A DNA stretch of 64,000 nt from Euwallacea fornicatus (lineage: Eukaryota > Arthropoda > Insecta > Coleoptera > Curculionidae): positions 930,001 through 994,000 of the forward strand of contig NW_027096008.1 in the NCBI RefSeq assembly GCF_040115645.1, given 5' to 3'. Positions 53,482-64,000 of the stretch are shown here, piece by piece. A program made the position numbers and the translations under genes. Every line of letters begins with the position of its first letter. Positions within the stretch are counted from its first letter, which is position 1. A model generated the notes under the pieces. It worked only from the letters and a program-made list of their open reading frames with translations. It was not told the DNA's origin and did no database searches.

Positions 53482-56400
53482 CCAAGAAAAATAGTACTTT
53501 ATATGCTCAAACACACATATTTTGTGACTTTTCAAACTTTGAAGCTCGATAACTTTGGCAAATGTGGACCAAATTTGTTAACCAAAGTGTCTAATTAATC
53601 AGCTCGACGAGATCTTTAAAATGGCACAACAATTCATAATTGCATCTTGTTGAATTTCCAAGAAAAATAGTACTTTATATGCTCAAACACACATATTTTG
53701 TGACTTTTCAAACTTTGAAGCTCGATAGCTTCGGCAAATGAAGACCAAATTTGTTAAACAAAGTGTCAAATTAATCAGCTCGACAAGGTTATGAAGATGT
53801 CACAACACACCATGATTACATCTTGTTGAACTTCCAAGAAAAATAGTACTTTATGTGCTCAAACACACATATTTTGTGACTTTTCAAATTTTGAAGCTCG
53901 ATAACTTCGGCAAATGAGGACCAAATTTGTTAAACAGAGTGTCAAATTAATCAGCTCGACGAGATTTTGAATATGTCACAACACATCATAATTGCATCTT
54001 GTTGAATTTCCAAGAAAAATAGTACTTTATGTGCTCAAACACACATATTTTGTGACTTTTAAAACTCTGAAGCTCGATAACTTTGGCAAATGTTGACCAA
54101 ATTTGTTACACAAAGTGTCAAAGTAATCACCTCAACGAGATTTTGAAGATGTCACAACACATCATGATTACATCTTGTTGAACTTCCAAGAAAAATAGTA
54201 CTTTATGTGCTCAAACACACAACTTTTGTGACTTTTCAAACTTTGAAGCTCGATAGCTTCGGCAAATGAGGACCAAATTTGTTAAACAGAGTGTCAAATT
54301 AATCAGCTCGACGAGATTTTGAATATGTCCCAACACATCATGATTGCATCTTGTTGAATTTCCAAGAAAAATAGTACTTTATATGCTCAAACACACATAT
54401 TTTGTGACTTTTCAAACTTTGAAGCTCGATAACTTTGGCAAATATGGACCAAATTTGTTAACCAAAGTGTCAAATTAATCAGCTCGACGAGATCTTTAAA
54501 ATGACACAACAATTCATAATTGCGTCTTGTTGAATTTCCAAGAAAAATAGTACTTTATGTGCTCAAACACACATATTTTGTGACTTTTCAAACTTTGAAG
54601 CTCGACAGCTTCGGCAAATGAAGACCAAATTTGTTAAACAAAGTGTCAAATTAATCAGCTCGACGTGATTTTGAATATGTCACAACACATCATGATTGCA
54701 TCTTGTTGAATTTCCAAGAAAAATAGTACTTTATGTGCTCAAACACACAACTTTTGTGACTTTTCCAATTTTGAAGCTCGATAACTTTGGCAAATGTGGA
54801 CCAAATTTGTTAACCAAAGTGTCAAATTAATCAGCTCGACGAGATCTTTAAAATGGCACAACAATTCATAATTGCATCTTGTTGAATTTCCAAGAAAAAT
54901 AATACTTTATATGCTCAAACACACATATTTTGTGACTTTTCAAACTTTGAAGCTCGATAGCTTCGGCAAATGAAGACCAAATTTGTTAAACAAAGTGTCA
55001 AATTAATCAGCTCGACAAGGTTATGAAGATGTCACAACACACCATGATTACATCTTGTTGAACTTCCAAGAAAAATAGTACTTTATGTGCTCAAACACAC
55101 ATATTTTGTGACTTTTCAAACTTTGAAGCTCGATAACTTCGGCAAATGTGGACCAAATTTCTTAAACAAAGTGTCAAATTAATCAGCTCATCGAGATTTT
55201 GAAGATGTCACAAAACATCATGATTGCATCTTGTTGAATTTCCAAGAAAAATAGTACTTTATGTGCTCAAACACAGATATTTTGTGACTTTTCAAACTTT
55301 GAAGCTCGATAACTTTGGCAAATGTTGACCAAATTTGTTAAACAAAGTGTCAAATTAATCAGCTCGACGAGATTTTGAATATGTCACAACACATCATGAT
55401 TGCATCTTGTTGAATTTCCAAGAAAAATAGTACTTTATGTGCTCAAACACACATATTTTGTGACTTTTCAAACTTTGAAGCTCGATAACTTTGGCAAAAG
55501 TGGACCAAATTTGTTAACCAAAGTGTCAAATTAATCAGCTCGACGAGATCTTTAAAATGACACAACAATTCATGATTGCATCTTGTTGAATTTCCAAGAA
55601 AAATAGTACTTTATGTGCTCAAACACACAACTTTTTGTGACTTTTCAAACTTTGAAGCTCGATAGCTTCGGCAAATGAAGACCAAATTTGTTAAACAAAG
55701 TGTCAAATTAATCAGCTCGACAAGGTTATGAAGATGTCACAACACACCATGATTACATCTTGTTGAACTTCCAAGAAAAATAGTACTTTATGTGCTCAAA
55801 CACACAACTTTTGTGACTTTTCAAACTTTGAAGCTCGATAGCTTCGGCAAATGAAGACCAAATTTGTTAAACAAAGTGTCAAATTAATCAGCTCGACAAG
55901 GTTATGAAGATGTCACAACACACCATGATTACATCTTGTTGAACTTCCAAGAAAAATAGTACTTTATGTGCTCAAACACACAACTTTTGTGACTTTTCAA
56001 ACTTTGAAGCTCGATAGCTTCGGCAAATGAAGACCAAATTTGTTAAACAAAGTGTCAAATTAATCAGCTCGACGAGATTTTGAATATGTCACAACACATC
56101 ATGATTGCATCTTGTTGAATTTCCAAGAAAAATAGTACTTTATGTGCTCAAACACACAACTTGTGTGACTTCAAATTTTGAAGCTCGATAGCTTCGGCAA
56201 ATGAAGACCAACTTTGTTAAACAAAGTGTCAAATTAATTAGCTCGACGAGATTTTGAATATGTCCCAACACATCATGATTGCATCTTGTTGAATTTCCAA
56301 GAAAAATAGTACTTTATGTGCTCAAACACACAACTTTTGTGACTTTTCCAATTTTGAAGCTCGATAACTTTGGCAAATGTGGACCAAATTTGTTAACCAA

Positions 56401-57176
56401 AGTGTCAAATTAATCAGCTCGACGAGATCTTTAAAATGGCACAACAATTCATGATTACATCTTGTTGAACTTCCAAGAAAAATAGTACTTTATGTGCTCA
56501 AACACACAACTTTTGTGACTTTTCAAATTTTGAAGCTCGATAGCTTCGGCAAATGAAGACCAAATTTGTTAAACAAAGTGTCAAATTAATCAGCTCGACG
56601 AGATCTTTAAAATGGCACAACAATTCATAATTGCATCTTGTTGAATTTCCAAGAAAAATAGTACTTTATGTGCTCAAACTCACATATTTTGTGACTTTTC
56701 AATCTTTGAAGCTCGATAGCTTCGGCAAATGAAGACCAAATTTGTTATACAAAGTGTCAAATTAATCAGCTCGACGAGATTTTGAATATGTCACAACACA
56801 TCATGATTGCATCTTGTTGAATTTCCTAGAAAAATAGTACTTTATGTGCTCAAACACACAACTTTTGTGACTTTTCAAACTTTGAAGCTCGATAGCTTCG
56901 GCAAATGAAGACCAAATTTGTTAAACAAAGTGTCAAATTAATCAGCTCGACAAGGTTATGAAGATGTCACAACACAGCATGATTACATCTTGTTGATCTT
57001 CCAAGAAAAATAGTACTTTATATGCTCAAACACACAACTTTTGTGACTTTTCAAACTTTGAAGCTCGATAGCTTCGGCAAATGAAGACCAAATTTGTTAA
57101 ACAGAGTGTCAAATTAATCAGCTCGACGAGATCTTTAAAATGGCACAACAATTAATAATTGCATCTTGTTGAATTT
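53482..57176 (+). repeat. 3,695-bp (21-monomer) higher-order unit, version 2
   Basis: Tandem partner of 57,177-60,871. Shared markers at 3,695-bp offset are GTTGATCTTCC (53300/56995/60690), AATATGGACC (54441/58136), the 177-bp monomer (55594/59289), the 174-bp monomer (56123/59818) and CATGATTACATC after AATGGCACAACAATT (56450/60145). Length equals 19 x 176 + 174 + 177. A difference seen by eye is T56680 (AAACTCACAT) against A60375. Confidence 0.93.
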
Positions 57177-60100
57177 CCAAGAAAAATAGTACTTTATATG
57201 CTCAAACACACATATTTTGTGACTTTTCAAACTTTGAAGCTCGATAACTTTGGCAAATGTGGACCAAATTTGTTAACCAAAGTGTCTAATTAATCAGCTC
57301 GACGAGATCTTTAAAATGGCACAACAATTCATAATTGCATCTTGTTGAATTTCCAAGAAAAATAGTACTTTATATGCTCAAACACACATATTTTGTGACT
57401 TTTCAAACTTTGAAGCTCGATAGCTTCGGCAAATGAAGACCAAATTTGTTAAACAAAGTGTCAAATTAATCAGCTCGACAAGGTTATGAAGATGTCACAA
57501 CACACCATGATTACATCTTGTTGAACTTCCAAGAAAAATAGTACTTTATGTGCTCAAACACACATATTTTGTGACTTTTCAAATTTTGAAGCTCGATAAC
57601 TTCGGCAAATGAGGACCAAATTTGTTAAACAGAGTGTCAAATTAATCAGCTCGACGAGATTTTGAATATGTCACAACACATCATAATTGCATCTTGTTGA
57701 ATTTCCAAGAAAAATAGTACTTTATGTGCTCAAACACACATATTTTGTGACTTTTAAAACTCTGAAGCTCGATAACTTTGGCAAATGTTGACCAAATTTG
57801 TTACACAAAGTGTCAAAGTAATCACCTCAACGAGATTTTGAAGATGTCACAACACATCATGATTACATCTTGTTGAACTTCCAAGAAAAATAGTACTTTA
57901 TGTGCTCAAACACACAACTTTTGTGACTTTTCAAACTTTGAAGCTCGATAGCTTCGGCAAATGAGGACCAAATTTGTTAAACAGAGTGTCAAATTAATCA
58001 GCTCGACGAGATTTTGAATATGTCCCAACACATCATGATTGCATCTTGTTGAATTTCCAAGAAAAATAGTACTTTATATGCTCAAACACACATATTTTGT
58101 GACTTTTCAAACTTTGAAGCTCGATAACTTTGGCAAATATGGACCAAATTTGTTAACCAAAGTGTCAAATTAATCAGCTCGACGAGATCTTTAAAATGAC
58201 ACAACAATTCATAATTGCGTCTTGTTGAATTTCCAAGAAAAATAGTACTTTATGTGCTCAAACACACATATTTTGTGACTTTTCAAACTTTGAAGCTCGA
58301 CAGCTTCGGCAAATGAAGACCAAATTTGTTAAACAAAGTGTCAAATTAATCAGCTCGACGTGATTTTGAATATGTCACAACACATCATGATTGCATCTTG
58401 TTGAATTTCCAAGAAAAATAGTACTTTATGTGCTCAAACACACAACTTTTGTGACTTTTCCAATTTTGAAGCTCGATAACTTTGGCAAATGTGGACCAAA
58501 TTTGTTAACCAAAGTGTCAAATTAATCAGCTCGACGAGATCTTTAAAATGGCACAACAATTCATAATTGCATCTTGTTGAATTTCCAAGAAAAATAATAC
58601 TTTATATGCTCAAACACACATATTTTGTGACTTTTCAAACTTTGAAGCTCGATAGCTTCGGCAAATGAAGACCAAATTTGTTAAACAAAGTGTCAAATTA
58701 ATCAGCTCGACAAGGTTATGAAGATGTCACAACACACCATGATTACATCTTGTTGAACTTCCAAGAAAAATAGTACTTTATGTGCTCAAACACACATATT
58801 TTGTGACTTTTCAAACTTTGAAGCTCGATAACTTCGGCAAATGTGGACCAAATTTCTTAAACAAAGTGTCAAATTAATCAGCTCATCGAGATTTTGAAGA
58901 TGTCACAAAACATCATGATTGCATCTTGTTGAATTTCCAAGAAAAATAGTACTTTATGTGCTCAAACACAGATATTTTGTGACTTTTCAAACTTTGAAGC
59001 TCGATAACTTTGGCAAATGTTGACCAAATTTGTTAAACAAAGTGTCAAATTAATCAGCTCGACGAGATTTTGAATATGTCACAACACATCATGATTGCAT
59101 CTTGTTGAATTTCCAAGAAAAATAGTACTTTATGTGCTCAAACACACATATTTTGTGACTTTTCAAACTTTGAAGCTCGATAACTTTGGCAAAAGTGGAC
59201 CAAATTTGTTAACCAAAGTGTCAAATTAATCAGCTCGACGAGATCTTTAAAATGACACAACAATTCATGATTGCATCTTGTTGAATTTCCAAGAAAAATA
59301 GTACTTTATGTGCTCAAACACACAACTTTTTGTGACTTTTCAAACTTTGAAGCTCGATAGCTTCGGCAAATGAAGACCAAATTTGTTAAACAAAGTGTCA
59401 AATTAATCAGCTCGACAAGGTTATGAAGATGTCACAACACACCATGATTACATCTTGTTGAACTTCCAAGAAAAATAGTACTTTATGTGCTCAAACACAC
59501 AACTTTTGTGACTTTTCAAACTTTGAAGCTCGATAGCTTCGGCAAATGAAGACCAAATTTGTTAAACAAAGTGTCAAATTAATCAGCTCGACAAGGTTAT
59601 GAAGATGTCACAACACACCATGATTACATCTTGTTGAACTTCCAAGAAAAATAGTACTTTATGTGCTCAAACACACAACTTTTGTGACTTTTCAAACTTT
59701 GAAGCTCGATAGCTTCGGCAAATGAAGACCAAATTTGTTAAACAAAGTGTCAAATTAATCAGCTCGACGAGATTTTGAATATGTCACAACACATCATGAT
59801 TGCATCTTGTTGAATTTCCAAGAAAAATAGTACTTTATGTGCTCAAACACACAACTTGTGTGACTTCAAATTTTGAAGCTCGATAGCTTCGGCAAATGAA
59901 GACCAACTTTGTTAAACAAAGTGTCAAATTAATTAGCTCGACGAGATTTTGAATATGTCCCAACACATCATGATTGCATCTTGTTGAATTTCCAAGAAAA
60001 ATAGTACTTTATGTGCTCAAACACACAACTTTTGTGACTTTTCCAATTTTGAAGCTCGATAACTTTGGCAAATGTGGACCAAATTTGTTAACCAAAGTGT

Positions 60101-60871
60101 CAAATTAATCAGCTCGACGAGATCTTTAAAATGGCACAACAATTCATGATTACATCTTGTTGAACTTCCAAGAAAAATAGTACTTTATGTGCTCAAACAC
60201 ACAACTTTTGTGACTTTTCAAATTTTGAAGCTCGATAGCTTCGGCAAATGAAGACCAAATTTGTTAAACAAAGTGTCAAATTAATCAGCTCGACGAGATC
60301 TTTAAAATGGCACAACAATTCATAATTGCATCTTGTTGAATTTCCAAGAAAAATAGTACTTTATGTGCTCAAACACACATATTTTGTGACTTTTCAATCT
60401 TTGAAGCTCGATAGCTTCGGCAAATGAAGACCAAATTTGTTATACAAAGTGTCAAATTAATCAGCTCGACGAGATTTTGAATATGTCACAACACATCATG
60501 ATTGCATCTTGTTGAATTTCCTAGAAAAATAGTACTTTATGTGCTCAAACACACAACTTTTGTGACTTTTCAAACTTTGAAGCTCGATAGCTTCGGCAAA
60601 TGAAGACCAAATTTGTTAAACAAAGTGTCAAATTAATCAGCTCGACAAGGTTATGAAGATGTCACAACACAGCATGATTACATCTTGTTGATCTTCCAAG
60701 AAAAATAGTACTTTATATGCTCAAACACACAACTTTTGTGACTTTTCAAACTTTGAAGCTCGATAGCTTCGGCAAATGAAGACCAAATTTGTTAAACAGA
60801 GTGTCAAATTAATCAGCTCGACGAGATCTTTAAAATGGCACAACAATTAATAATTGCATCTTGTTGAATTT
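57177..60871 (+). repeat. 3,695-bp (21-monomer) higher-order unit, version 3
   Basis: Copy immediately following version 2, with near identity along all 21 monomers judged by the shared markers. It ends with the CAATTAATAATTG monomer, as version 2 does at 57,176. Confidence 0.93.
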
Positions 60872-62631
60872 CCAAGAAAAATAGTACTTTATATGCTCAA
60901 ACACACATATTTTGTGACTTTTCAAACTTTGAAGCTCGATAGCTTCGGCAAATGAAGACCAAATTTGTTAAACAAAGTGTCAAATTAATCAGCTCGACAA
61001 GGTTATGAAGATGTCACAACACACCATGATTACATCTTGTTGAACTTCCAAGAAAAATAGTACTTTATGTGCTCAAACACACATATTTTGTGACTTTTCA
61101 AATTTTGAAGCTCGATAACTTCGGCAAATGAGGACCAAATTTGTTAAACAGAGTGTCAAATTAATCAGCTCGACGAGATTTTGAATATGTCACAACACAT
61201 CATAATTGCATCTTGTTGAATTTCCAAGAAAAATAGTACTTTATGTGCTCAAACACACATATTTTGTGACTTTTAAAACTCTGAAGCTCGATAACTTTGG
61301 CAAATGTTGACCAAATTTGTTACACAAAGTGTCAAAGTAATCACCTCAACGAGATTTTGAAGATGTCACAACACATCATGATTACATCTTGTTGAACTTC
61401 CAAGAAAAATAGTACTTTATGTGCTCAAACACACAACTTTTGTGACTTTTCAAACTTTGAAGCTCGATAGCTTCGGCAAATGAGGACCAAATTTGTTAAA
61501 CAGAGTGTCAAATTAATCAGCTCGACGAGATTTTGAATATGTCCCAACACATCATGATTGCATCTTGTTGAATTTCCAAGAAAAATAGTACTTTATATGC
61601 TCAAACACACATATTTTGTGACTTTTCAAACTTTGAAGCTCGATAACTTTGGCAAATGTGGACCAAATTTGTTAACCAAAGTGTCAAATTAATCAGCTCG
61701 ACGAGATCTTTAAAATGACACAACAATTCATAATTGCGTCTTGTTGAATTTCCAAGAAAAATAGTACTTTATGTGCTCAAACACACATATTTTGTGACTT
61801 TTCAAACTTTGAAGCTCGACAGCTTCGGCAAATGAAGACCAAATTTGTTAAACAAAGTGTCAAATTAATCAGCTCGACGTGATTTTGAATATGTCACAAC
61901 ACATCATGATTGCATCTTGTTGAATTTCCAAGAAAAATAGTACTTTATGTGCTCAAACACACAACTTTTGTGACTTTTCCAATTTTGAAGCTCGATAACT
62001 TTGGCAAATGTGGACCAAATTTGTTAACCAAAGTGTCAAATTAATCAGCTCGACGAGATCTTTAAAATGGCACAACAATTCATAATTGCATCTTGTTGAA
62101 TTTCCAAGAAAAATAATACTTTATATGCTCAAACACACATATTTTGTGACTTTTCAAACTTTGAAGCTCGATAACTTTGGCAAATGTGGACCAAATTTGT
62201 TAACCAAAGTGTCTAATTAATCAGCTCGACGAGATCTTTAAAATGACACAACAATTCATAATTGCATCTTTTTGAATTTCCAAGAAAAATAGTACTTTAT
62301 GTGCTCAAACACACAACTTTTGTGACTTTTCAAACTTTGAAGCTCGATAACTTCGGCAAATGTGGACCAAATTTCTTAAACAAAGTGTCAAATTAATCAG
62401 CTCATCGAGATTTTGAAGATGTCACAAAACATCATGATTGCATCTTGTTGAATTTCCAAGAAAAATAGTACTTTATGTGCTCAAACACAGATATTTTGTG
62501 ACTTTTCAAACTTTGAAGCTCGATAACTTTGGCAAATGTTGACCAAATTTGTTAAACAAAGTGTCAAATTAATCAGCTCGACGAGATTTTGAATATGTCA
62601 CAACACATCATGATTGCATCTTGTTGAATTT
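60872..62631 (+). repeat. Higher-order unit, version 4, partial and rearranged
   Basis: The unit lacks the first monomer of versions 2 and 3, so the offset to version 3 is 3,519 bp (AAAACTCTG 57756/61275). It follows version 3 closely to the CTCGACAGC and TTCCAATTTTG monomers. It then departs: the monomer at 62,104 has TCTAATTAATC where 58,585 has AAGGTTATG. The 62,456 monomer (GATATTTTGTG) agrees again, and 62,632 no longer does. Confidence 0.85.
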
Positions 62632-63864
62632 CCAAGAAAAATAGTACTTTATATGCTCAAACACACATATTTTGTGACTTTTCAAACTTTGAAGCTCGAT
62701 AGCTTCGGCAAATGAAGACCAAATTTGTTAAACAAAGTGTCAAATTAATCAGCTCGACGAGATTTTGAATATGTCACAACACATCATGATTGCACCTTGT
62801 TGAATTACCAAGAAAAATAGTACTTTATGTGCTCAAACACACATATTTTGTGACTTTTCAAACTTTGAAGCTCGATAGCTTCGGCAAATGAGGACCAAAT
62901 TTGTTAAACAGAGTGTAAAATTAATCAGCTCGACGAGATTTTGAATATGTCACAACACATCATGATTGCATCTTGTTGAATTTCCAAGAAAAGTAGTACT
63001 TTATGTGCTCAAACACACAACTTTTGTGACTTTTCAAACTTTGAAGCTCGATAGCTTCGGCAAATGAGGACCAAATTTGTTAAACAGAGTGTAAAATTAA
63101 TCAGCTCGACGAGATTTTGAATATGTCACAACACATCATGATTGCATCTTGTTGAATTTCCAAGAAAAATAGTACTTTATGTGCTCAAACACACATATTT
63201 TGTGACTTTTCAAACTTTGAAGCTCGATAACTTTGGCAAAAGTGGACCAAATTTGTTAACCAAAGTGTCAAATTAATCAGCTCGACGAGATCTTTAAAAT
63301 GACACAACAATTCATGATTGCATCTTGTTGAATTTCCAAGAAAAATAGTACTTTATGTGCTCAAACACACAACTTTTTGTGACTTTTCAAACTTTGAAGC
63401 TCGATAGCTTCGGCAAATGAAGACCAAATTTGTTAAACAAAGTGTCAAATTAATCAGCTCGACAAGGTTATGAAGATGTCACAACACACCATGATTACAT
63501 CTTGTTGAACTTCCAAGAAAAATAGTACTTTATGTGCTCAAACACACAACTTTTGTGACTTTTCCAATTTTGAAGCTCGATAACTTTGGCAAATGTGGAC
63601 CAAATTTGTTAACCAAAGTGTCAAATTAATCAGCTCGACAAGATCTTTAAAATGGCACAACAATTCATAATTGCATCTTGTTGAATTTCCAAGAAAAATA
63701 ATACTTTATATGCTCAAACACACATATTTTGTGACTTTTCAAACTTTGAAGCTCGATAACTTTGGCAAATGTGGACCAAATTTGTTAACCAAAGTGTCTA
63801 ATTAATCAGCTCGACGAGATCTTTAAAATGACACAACAATTCATAATTGCATCTTGTTGAATTT
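62632..63864 (+). repeat. Seven monomers matching a block about 33 kb upstream
   Basis: From 62,984 to 63,512 the order GAAAAGTAG monomer, AAAAGTGG monomer, 177-bp monomer matches 29,897-30,425 (offset 33,087 bp) and 33,418-33,946. Private changes at 62,7xx-62,8xx (GCACCTTG and GAATTACCAAG) mark the monomer before it. Confidence 0.85.
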
Positions 63865-64000
63865 CCAAGAAAAATAGTACTTTATGTGCTCAAACACACA
63901 ACTTTTGTGACTTTTCAAACTTTGAAGCTCGATAGCTTCGGCAAATGAAGACCAAATTTGTTAAACAAAGTGTCAAATTAATCAGCTCGACGAGATTTTG
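63865..64000 (+). repeat. Partial monomer cut by the window end
   Basis: Unit positions 1-136 of a GATAGC / TGAAG / GTTAAACAAAG monomer. It ends within CGAGATTTTG, so the array clearly continues past the window. The window start likewise falls on a unit start with no boundary signal, so neither edge of the array is seen. Confidence 0.95.

Larger units (their letters stand above)
1..64000 (+). repeat. 176-bp satellite DNA array, 363 monomers plus one partial
   Basis: The unit start CCAAGAAAAATAG recurs every 176 bases from position 1 to 63,865, always on the + strand. There are 363 complete copies, 15 of them 174 bp and 6 of them 177 bp, and these counts reproduce the last unit start exactly. 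Nothing other than this repeat was found. Monomers are AT-rich (about 33% G+C in the first copy) and differ from one another at a limited set of recurring sites. Length near one nucleosome plus linker, strict head-to-tail order and multi-monomer duplications are the usual properties of centromeric or heterochromatic satellites in eukaryotes, especially plants. The centromeric role is inference; a pericentromeric, subtelomeric or knob-type location would look the same. I do not recognise the family by name. Confidence 0.98.

Noticed and set aside
1..64000. CRISPR array
   Set aside because: The whole 176-bp unit is repeated without unique spacers between short repeats, and there are no cas genes.
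1..64000. Telomeric repeats, rRNA or tRNA gene clusters
   Set aside because: No TTTAGGG or TTAGGG tracts, no tRNA-like cloverleaf and no rRNA-like conserved stretch were seen in the monomer on either strand.
1..64000. Transposable element origin of the repeat (LTR or MITE arrays)
   Set aside because: No terminal inverted repeats, target-site duplications, primer-binding site or coding remnant is visible; dyads in the unit are short and internal.

Overview
The whole 64 kb window is one uninterrupted head-to-tail satellite DNA array. The basic unit is 176 bp, about one third G+C (58 of 176 in the first copy), and every copy reads in the same direction on the + strand. Counting the recurring unit start (CCAAGAAAAATAG...) gives 363 complete monomers from 1 to 63,864, plus 136 bases of a 364th cut by the window end. 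The arithmetic closes: 363 x 176, minus 2 bp for each of 15 short (174 bp) monomers, plus 1 bp for each of 6 long (177 bp) monomers, equals 63,864. I saw no protein gene, RNA gene, transposon, inversion or unique DNA.

The DNA is eukaryotic. A nucleosome-sized, AT-rich monomer in a multi-kilobase array with higher-order duplications is typical of centromeric or other heterochromatic satellites, most often described in flowering plants. The species and chromosomal position cannot be told from the sequence. I do not recognise the monomer as a named family, and no centromere function is proven here.

Monomers share a nearly constant first part (unit positions 1-32) and differ by combinations of variants further on. 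The 3' half has four main types: 'GATTTTGAATATG', 'GATCTTTAAAATG', 'AAGGTTATGAAG' and 'GATTTTAAAG...CATTTTTAC'. Following these markers shows a cascade of segmental tandem duplications rather than one regular higher-order repeat. From left to right: 1-9.7 kb has blocks repeated at 2,636 bp (15 monomers) and 3,516 bp (20 monomers). 11,603-26,730 is a near-perfect tandem duplication of 7,564 bp (43 monomers). 28,665-35,882 is a tandem pair of 20 and 21 monomers. 37,995-41,514 is a pair of 10 monomers, overlapped by a 16-monomer (2,816 bp) repeat reaching 44,682. 50,138 to about 62,631 holds four versions of a 3.5-3.7 kb unit of about 21 monomers. The remaining stretches (9.7-11.6, 26.7-28.7, 35.9-38.0, 44.7-50.1, 62.6-64 kb) are mosaics of the same monomers. 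Variant composition shifts along the window, as expected from local homogenisation by unequal exchange and conversion.

Four 69-codon open frames on the minus strand are accidents of one monomer variant and are not genes. The most interesting signals are structural: the cascade of very recent duplications, hybrid monomers that mark exchange points, several short dyad symmetries per monomer, a threefold 9-bp subrepeat, and CpG-decay-like variation.
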